Positions 13,713 through 17,515 of a stretch of 17,515 bases of DNA are shown here, piece after piece. Origin of the DNA: Anaerolineae bacterium (GTDB taxonomy: Bacteria > Chloroflexota > Anaerolineae > Promineifilales > Promineifilaceae); assembly GCA_028277515.1 (NCBI GenBank), contig JANQGC010000107.1, forward strand, positions 1 to 17,515, written 5' to 3'. A program made the translations under genes and the position numbers. Position 1 is the stretch's first letter; every line of letters begins with the position of its first letter. Below the pieces are notes generated by a model, which was given only the letters and a program-made list of their open reading frames with translations, searched no databases and was not told the DNA's origin.

Positions 13713-14399
13713 ATGAATAATTTTATCCTTGCTCCAAGCATCCTTTCTGCTGATTTCACCCGTTTGGGCGAACAGGTTGGCGACGCTGTCAAGGCGGGCG
13801 CGAAATATATTCACATTGATGTAATGGATGGACATTTCGTGCCCAATATCACGATTGGTCCCTTGATCGTCCGTGCATTGCGGCCGTTGGCCGACGAACT
13901 TGGTGCTGTCCTGGACGTACATCTGATGATCGACAATCCTGATGCTTACATCAGCGCCTTTGCTGATGCCGGAGCTGACATCATCACCGTTCATGTGGAA
14001 ACGGCACCTCACCTGCACCGGATAATTCAAGCGATTCACGAACTGGGTGTAAAAGCAGGTGTCACGCTTAATCCGGCTACGCCTCTCAGTTCATTGGAAG
14101 AAATTTTACCGTTTGTAGATCTGGTGTTGATCATGTCCGTCAATCCCGGTTTCGGTGGGCAGGTTTATATTCCAGGCAGCACAAACAAAATTCGACGGCT
14201 GCGCAAAATGCTGGACGCGATTGGCTCTGCGGCCGATCTGCAGGTAGACGGCGGTGTTAAACTACATAACGCCAGCGAGATTGTTTTTGCCGGTGCTAAT
14301 GTGTTGGTGGCCGGTAGCGCAGTTTTTAATGATAAGCAACCCATCGCCGATAATGTTGCTGCCTTCAGGCAGGCAGTGCAACCAACAGCAATCAGTTAA
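13713..14399 (+). CDS. rpe: Ribulose-phosphate 3-epimerase
   Basis: It interconverts xylulose-5-phosphate and ribulose-5-phosphate, supplying the phosphoribulokinase encoded just upstream. At 228 residues it has normal length and a TIM-barrel pattern. Conserved elements are the start LAPSILSADF, metal ligands His34 and Asp36 (HIDVMDGHFVPN), His70 (DVHLMI) and Asp179 (QVDGG), and the phosphate-binding VNPGFGGQ and AGSAVF motifs. The ATG lies one nucleotide after the phosphoribulokinase stop, and no strong Shine-Dalgarno is visible, so translation is probably coupled to that gene. Such enzymes also serve the pentose phosphate pathway, but the placement inside this cluster points to CBB use. Confidence 0.93.
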   Translation: MNNFILAPSILSADFTRLGEQVGDAVKAGAKYIHIDVMDGHFVPNITIGPLIVRALRPLADELGAVLDVHLMIDNPDAYISAFADAGADIITVHVETAPHLHRIIQAIHELGVKAGVTLNPATPLSSLEEILPFVDLVLIMSVNPGFGGQVYIPGSTNKIRRLRKMLDAIGSAADLQVDGGVKLHNASEIVFAGANVLVAGSAVFNDKQPIADNVAAFRQAVQPTAIS

Positions 14400-14429
14400 G
14401 CGAGAAAGAAAACAAATGGGAACCACTTT

Positions 14430-15137
14430 ATGAAACTTAAATCATTAATTTTTGATGTTGATGGCACAATTGCCAATACGGAACATCGAGGTCACCTGCC
14501 GGCCTGCAATGAAGCTTTTGCAACAATGGGTTATCCGATTGAGTGGACCTGGGAAGAGTTTAAGGCTATGCAGTCCATTCCTGGCAACGCCTTGCGGATG
14601 CGTAAATCGCTCAAGGCCTGGGATCCATCAATGAGTGAAGAAGTATTGGATGCGGCCGTTGACAATCTTGTTACATTGAAGAAAAAATATTACATCGAAA
14701 AATATCTCCCTGACCTACCCTTGCGTGCCGGTGTGGTCGATATCATGGAGGAGGCGCTGACCAAAGGCATTGACCTGGCCATCGTTTCGATGTCCTATGA
14801 GGCCCAGGTCAATGCCTTATTAGCTCGCCACCTGCCTGACATCTATCCTCACTTTAAGACCATTTTAGGCAAAGAAAGCGGTCCAAAAACTGCGCCTGAC
14901 TCCCCTCTCTATAAACGCTGCCTGGAGGTATTGGGTACCCCAGTGGACCAAACATTGGTGATTGAAGACTCTGAGGGAGGGTTTCATGCCGCCAAACGGG
15001 CGGGGATTCCCTGTGCCGTCATTTATAATGATTACACCTTTGGCAAGGATTTTGCCGGTGCGCAGTTGGTCGCGCGCAGCCTGGCCTTTTTCACCCTTAA
15101 TCAGCTTGATGCGCTTTGCCTGCAAAACCATGTCTAA
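14430..15137 (+). CDS. cbbY: HAD-family phosphatase, CbbY-like (xylulose-1,5-bisphosphate phosphatase)
   Basis: This 235-residue haloacid dehalogenase-type phosphatase has motif I FDVDGT (nucleophile Asp9, Asp11), motif II Ser in IVSMS, motif III Lys153 (GPKTAPD) and motif IV IEDSEGG (Glu179-Asp180). The cap following motif I carries TEHRGHLPACNEAF, then a Trp-rich segment (EWTWEEF). These are the landmarks by which I recognise CbbY enzymes, which remove the RuBisCO inhibitor xylulose-1,5-bisphosphate. A conserved Gly-Gly-Lys-Glu-like segment in the cap is replaced here by IPGNALRM, so the substrate could differ; phosphoglycolate phosphatase is the alternative. The gap from the epimerase is 30 nt and the Shine-Dalgarno is weak (GGGA, about 10 nt from the ATG). 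It is the last gene of the cluster on this strand. Confidence 0.8.
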   Translation: MKLKSLIFDVDGTIANTEHRGHLPACNEAFATMGYPIEWTWEEFKAMQSIPGNALRMRKSLKAWDPSMSEEVLDAAVDNLVTLKKKYYIEKYLPDLPLRAGVVDIMEEALTKGIDLAIVSMSYEAQVNALLARHLPDIYPHFKTILGKESGPKTAPDSPLYKRCLEVLGTPVDQTLVIEDSEGGFHAAKRAGIPCAVIYNDYTFGKDFAGAQLVARSLAFFTLNQLDALCLQNHV

Positions 15138-15142
15138 ATGGT

Positions 15143-15174
15143 CGTTCAATAACAACTGTGTTTTTGAACGTTTT
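15143..15174 (+). terminator. Weak candidate terminator after the CBB cluster
   Basis: CGTTCAA (15143-15149) pairs with TTGAACG (15164-15170) around a 14-nt loop and is followed by only four T residues. It lies 5 nt after the cbbY stop. The long loop and short T-run make it weak; the convergent MFS gene may instead limit read-through. Confidence 0.3.
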
Positions 15175-15227
15175 GTGAATGCACCAGATTGGATAAAAAT
15201 TACGTTATTTTAACAACAGACAAAACC

Positions 15228-16379
15228 TTAGCGCTGTCTAATTTCGCCTATGACGAAGAGAAACGACATCAAGAGTGAGATCAGTCCGGCGACGGCAAAG
15301 GCAGCCGAGAGACCGCTCCGGTTGACAAATGGTTCGCTGACAAAGGGCGTAGAAAACTGACCCAGGAAAATTGCGGTTGTCAATCCTCCCACGGCTTTGC
15401 CACGTATTTCTCCTGGTACAATTGAAGCCAGCCAACCACTGAGATTAGGTGCGTATAACCCAATACCCAAACCGCCAATTAGGAGACCCACCACGACGAC
15501 AATAAAGACTGATGACCACGCAACGATGAAATTGTTTAGGCTGAACGTCAAGAAGATCACGGTGAAGATCACAAGATATGAGTATCGGGATTTGAGACGT
15601 TGAAATTGTAAAGCAGCAACCACAGATGCAAGTGTTTGTAAGGAAAGGGCAAGCCCGATCTGGCTAGTGCTTGCCTCATCAAGATGGAAGGGAATTTGCA
15701 TCGGAAAAATAAAGAAAACCACCATTCCCACAAAGGCCGTCAGATAAATAGGCACCAACTTCCTCCATCTGAAGTGCGATTTCTCAACAACTGTCGCTGA
15801 GTCGCTCGTTATCCTATCCGGTTCGTCAATGAAAAATAGTACCCCAGGCAATATCACAAAGGCAAAAAGATGGACCAGGAATGGGTATTGCCACCCTAAC
15901 TCTGCCAACACACCTGCCAACAGTAGGAAAACCATGCCACCCAACCCGATAAATGCACCGTTTAAGCCCAAGAATTTATTGAGTTCATTATCTTTGAAGT
16001 AATCAAGAATGAGCGTCGTAAAGCCACTCATGATACCGGCAACAGCGATGCCGAGAATAGCCCGGCTGGCCAGGATTGCATATAGTGATTCTAAGAAGAA
16101 CCCCGCTGGCCCAGTAACGCCATAGAGGATCAAGGAGACGATCAAGACCGGTTTGCGACCCCAGCGATCGAGAAGATATCCGGAAAACAACGCGCCAATG
16201 GCAATGAAGAGTGCCGGCATTGTTAAGGCCATTCTTACCAGAAACTCTGCATTGGGTACATCGGCAAATGCTTCGACCATTCCAGGTAAAGAAGGTGAAA
16301 TTATGGTGGCTGCCAGAACCGTTGTGGTGCTACCCATGAGAATTGTTAGATTGCGAAGGGTTGTCCTTGTTATCAACAT
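15228..16379 (-). CDS. MFS family transporter (probable drug/small-molecule exporter)
   Basis: From the ATG at 16379 the protein has 383 residues and about 12 hydrophobic segments in two halves, split by a charged loop near DEPDRITSDSATVVEKSH. MFS motif A is visible as GYLLDRWGRKPVL after the second helix, and the second half contains a SRYSYL loop in the equivalent place. A PxxP-like ISPSLPGM in helix 1 and proline-rich ends resemble proton-driven multidrug exporters of the Bmr/EmrD type. The substrate cannot be read. The frame extends to a TTG at 16400, which I consider less likely; neither start has a good Shine-Dalgarno. It converges on the CBB cluster and diverges from the membrane fusion gene, with which it might share export duties or regulation. 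Confidence 0.82.
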   Translation of the reverse strand: MLITRTTLRNLTILMGSTTTVLAATIISPSLPGMVEAFADVPNAEFLVRMALTMPALFIAIGALFSGYLLDRWGRKPVLIVSLILYGVTGPAGFFLESLYAILASRAILGIAVAGIMSGFTTLILDYFKDNELNKFLGLNGAFIGLGGMVFLLLAGVLAELGWQYPFLVHLFAFVILPGVLFFIDEPDRITSDSATVVEKSHFRWRKLVPIYLTAFVGMVVFFIFPMQIPFHLDEASTSQIGLALSLQTLASVVAALQFQRLKSRYSYLVIFTVIFLTFSLNNFIVAWSSVFIVVVVGLLIGGLGIGLYAPNLSGWLASIVPGEIRGKAVGGLTTAIFLGQFSTPFVSEPFVNRSGLSAAFAVAGLISLLMSFLFVIGEIRQR

Positions 16380-16400
16380 ATTTGTCCATAAATGCGGCAA

Positions 16401-16738
16401 AGGTAATTAATAATATAATACATCAATGGCCTGCCGCTTGAAGTATGGTGAATCCTAATCCTGTAGACCAAAAATAAGTACCTGAAGTGTGTTCTGCATT
16501 TTGCAATAAGCGCTGTTACCAAACTTGTCATCAAAATTTTACAACGACTGAGTTAATTATTTCGTATAAACTAATGAGGTAAATATCTGCGAGTGACAAG
16601 CCTTATCAACGGGAACGAAATCCCTTTTCGCAAATTGTTGCACAGGCTCTGCAGAATAAATGCAGATTTATATCTTAAGATTTTAGTATGGGTTTCTCAG
16701 GAACCCATTTTTATTGTTTAATGAATGTGGTAAAGATC
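16401..16738. other. Divergent intergenic region between transporter and membrane fusion genes
   Basis: This 338-nt AT-rich stretch has no convincing gene. On the right it carries hairpin CGAAA/TTTCG at about 16616-16630, hairpin TCTGCA/TGCAGA at 16648-16666 and the terminator-like stem at 16688-16712. A 42-codon ORF with a GTG start (16593-16721) runs through these and its stop overlaps a possible ATG at 16721 (TAATG). It lacks a well-placed Shine-Dalgarno, so I do not call it a gene. AT-rich -10-like runs near 16405-16425 may serve the transporter. Confidence 0.5.
16688..16712 (+). terminator. Rho-independent terminator-like hairpin in the leader of the membrane fusion gene
   Basis: ATGGGTT (16688-16694) and AACCCAT (16702-16708) form a perfect 7-bp stem with a 7-nt loop, followed by TTTTTATT. 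It points rightwards, but no + strand gene precedes it within 1.5 kb. It is therefore either an attenuator of the gene at 16739 or the end of a small RNA. Confidence 0.5.
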
Positions 16739-17515
16739 ATGCAGACGACAGAAAATCCTAATAAGAAACGAAGGACGCGGTGGATCATTGCCGGCATCAT
16801 TTTGCTGGTGATCATCATCGCTGCTTTCCTCGTCTTTCGCAGAGTATCCAGCCAGGCGGCGGCCGCTCAAGTGCAGACCGGTGACATCGTTGCCGCCTTT
16901 GTAGGCGACCTGGATGCCAGCGCAACCGCCAGCGGCCAGATTGAAGCCGAAGAAGTCGCCCGGCTTTCCGTTGACTCCCCCGGCATCGTCCAGGAGGTCA
17001 TGGTTAGCGAAGGGCAGCATGTGGAGACGGGTGACGCGTTGATTCAACTCGATACCAACACACTCGCGCTTCAGGTGACGCGCGCCGAGCAAAATGTGGC
17101 CTTGAAAGAAGCAAACCTGGAAGCGCTTCTCGATGGCGCAGATGAAATGGACATCCAGGCGGCGCAGGCATCCGTGGCCTCCGCCCAGGCCCAGCTTGAC
17201 GATCTGCTGGATGGACCGAGCGCAGAAGAAATCGCTGAATCGGAAGCGAATATCCGCCAGCAGCAGGCAGCGGTAAACTCCGCTGCCGCTTCCTTCGGCA
17301 GCACCAGAGATTCCATTTCTCAATCATCCATTGCCGCGGCCGAGGCTGACCTTGTCGAAGCGGAAATTGCTTATGACCAGGCCAAAGAACAAAATGAAAG
17401 TTTTTCTTTCAGCTTCACTTATGAGGCCATGCTGGATGCTTATGAAGAGCTGACCATCGCCCAGGTGAAGGTGGATGAACTGCGATCCGGCGCGAATGAG
17501 GGCAGCTTGAATGCC
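16739..17515 (+). CDS. HlyD-type membrane fusion protein (cut by window edge)
   Basis: The frame is open from ATG 16739 to the last base (259 codons), so the C-terminus is missing. A basic N-terminus (KKRRTR) leads into one transmembrane helix at about residues 15-33. A biotinyl-lipoyl-like half follows (about 64-106: ATASGQIEAEEVARL, SPGIVQEVMVSEGQHVETGD). A long helical hairpin rich in Ala, Glu and Gln follows from about 108, with internal repeats (EALLDGADEMDIQAA and DDLLDGPSAEEIAES). These are the adaptor subunits of ABC or RND export systems, which span from the membrane outward; partners would lie to the right. In-frame ATG 16721 and GTG 16727 are possible starts; none has a good Shine-Dalgarno. 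Composition is more GC- and Ala-rich than the region upstream. Confidence 0.82.
   Translation, partial: MQTTENPNKKRRTRWIIAGIILLVIIIAAFLVFRRVSSQAAAAQVQTGDIVAAFVGDLDASATASGQIEAEEVARLSVDSPGIVQEVMVSEGQHVETGDALIQLDTNTLALQVTRAEQNVALKEANLEALLDGADEMDIQAAQASVASAQAQLDDLLDGPSAEEIAESEANIRQQQAAVNSAAASFGSTRDSISQSSIAAAEADLVEAEIAYDQAKEQNESFSFSFTYEAMLDAYEELTIAQVKVDELRSGANEGSLNA

Noticed and set aside
16593..16721. 42-codon ORF as a protein gene
   Set aside because: The GTG start has no ribosome binding site at proper spacing and the ORF is interrupted by hairpins with terminator features; kept only as a possible leader peptide.
16718..17323. Long minus-strand ORFs at the right edge
   Set aside because: They are antisense to the membrane fusion protein, whose transmembrane, lipoyl-like and coiled-coil features are clear; the antisense ORFs look like products of its GC-rich repetitive codons.

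Overview
The window looks like a chromosomal segment of a mesophilic member of the Chloroflexota, probably Anaerolineae or a relative of Candidatus Promineofilum. This is inferred from a stand-alone MalT-type LuxR regulator of about 890 residues, a lipoprotein with a long Pro/Thr-rich linker, dispersed hairpin repeats, intermediate GC, and above all a form I-like RuBisCO large subunit with no small-subunit gene beside it. No rRNA, tRNA or CRISPR array was seen, so the taxonomic placement is not proven.

Layout. At 1-454 lie the C-terminus of a tyrosine recombinase and a 35-residue single-pass membrane protein. At 455-841 is a gene-free stretch of dispersed repeats: a nested pair with GTCAT-type ends, then a three-stem hairpin element. 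At 842-2674 is a secreted M14 zinc carboxypeptidase. At 2695-5139, minus strand, come a flavin-binding split-barrel protein, a DUF1761 membrane protein and a five-bladed beta-propeller lipoprotein. The last two each carry a pair of nearly identical palindromic operators whose centres are exactly 47 bp apart. At 5404-6621 is a class I methyltransferase. At 6625-9288 (minus) is the MalT-like regulator, preceded by a small membrane/coiled-coil protein (9310-9687, minus). At 9823-11149 is an overlapping soluble histidine kinase and NarL-type response regulator pair. At 11289-15137 is the Calvin-Benson-Bassham cluster: RuBisCO large subunit, phosphoribulokinase, ribulose-phosphate 3-epimerase and a CbbY-like sugar-bisphosphatase. 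At 15228-16379 (minus) is an MFS transporter, and from 16739 a membrane fusion protein runs off the right edge.

The four CBB genes form a coherent module. The epimerase supplies ribulose-5-phosphate, phosphoribulokinase makes RuBP, RuBisCO carboxylates it, and the CbbY-like phosphatase would destroy xylulose-1,5-bisphosphate, an inhibitory misfire product. The large subunit keeps every catalytic residue I could check, but there is no rbcS in or after the gene. This matches the arrangement described for form I' and related small-subunit-free form I RuBisCOs of Chloroflexota. The two-component pair ends 139 bp upstream and is the obvious candidate regulator; an 18-bp near-palindrome and an extended -10 promoter lie in that gap.

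Other structure includes an 11-bp perfect inverted repeat between RuBisCO and phosphoribulokinase, apparently leaderless starts for two regulatory genes, strong over-representation of the palindrome CGGCCG, and a terminator-like hairpin in the leader of the right-edge adaptor gene.
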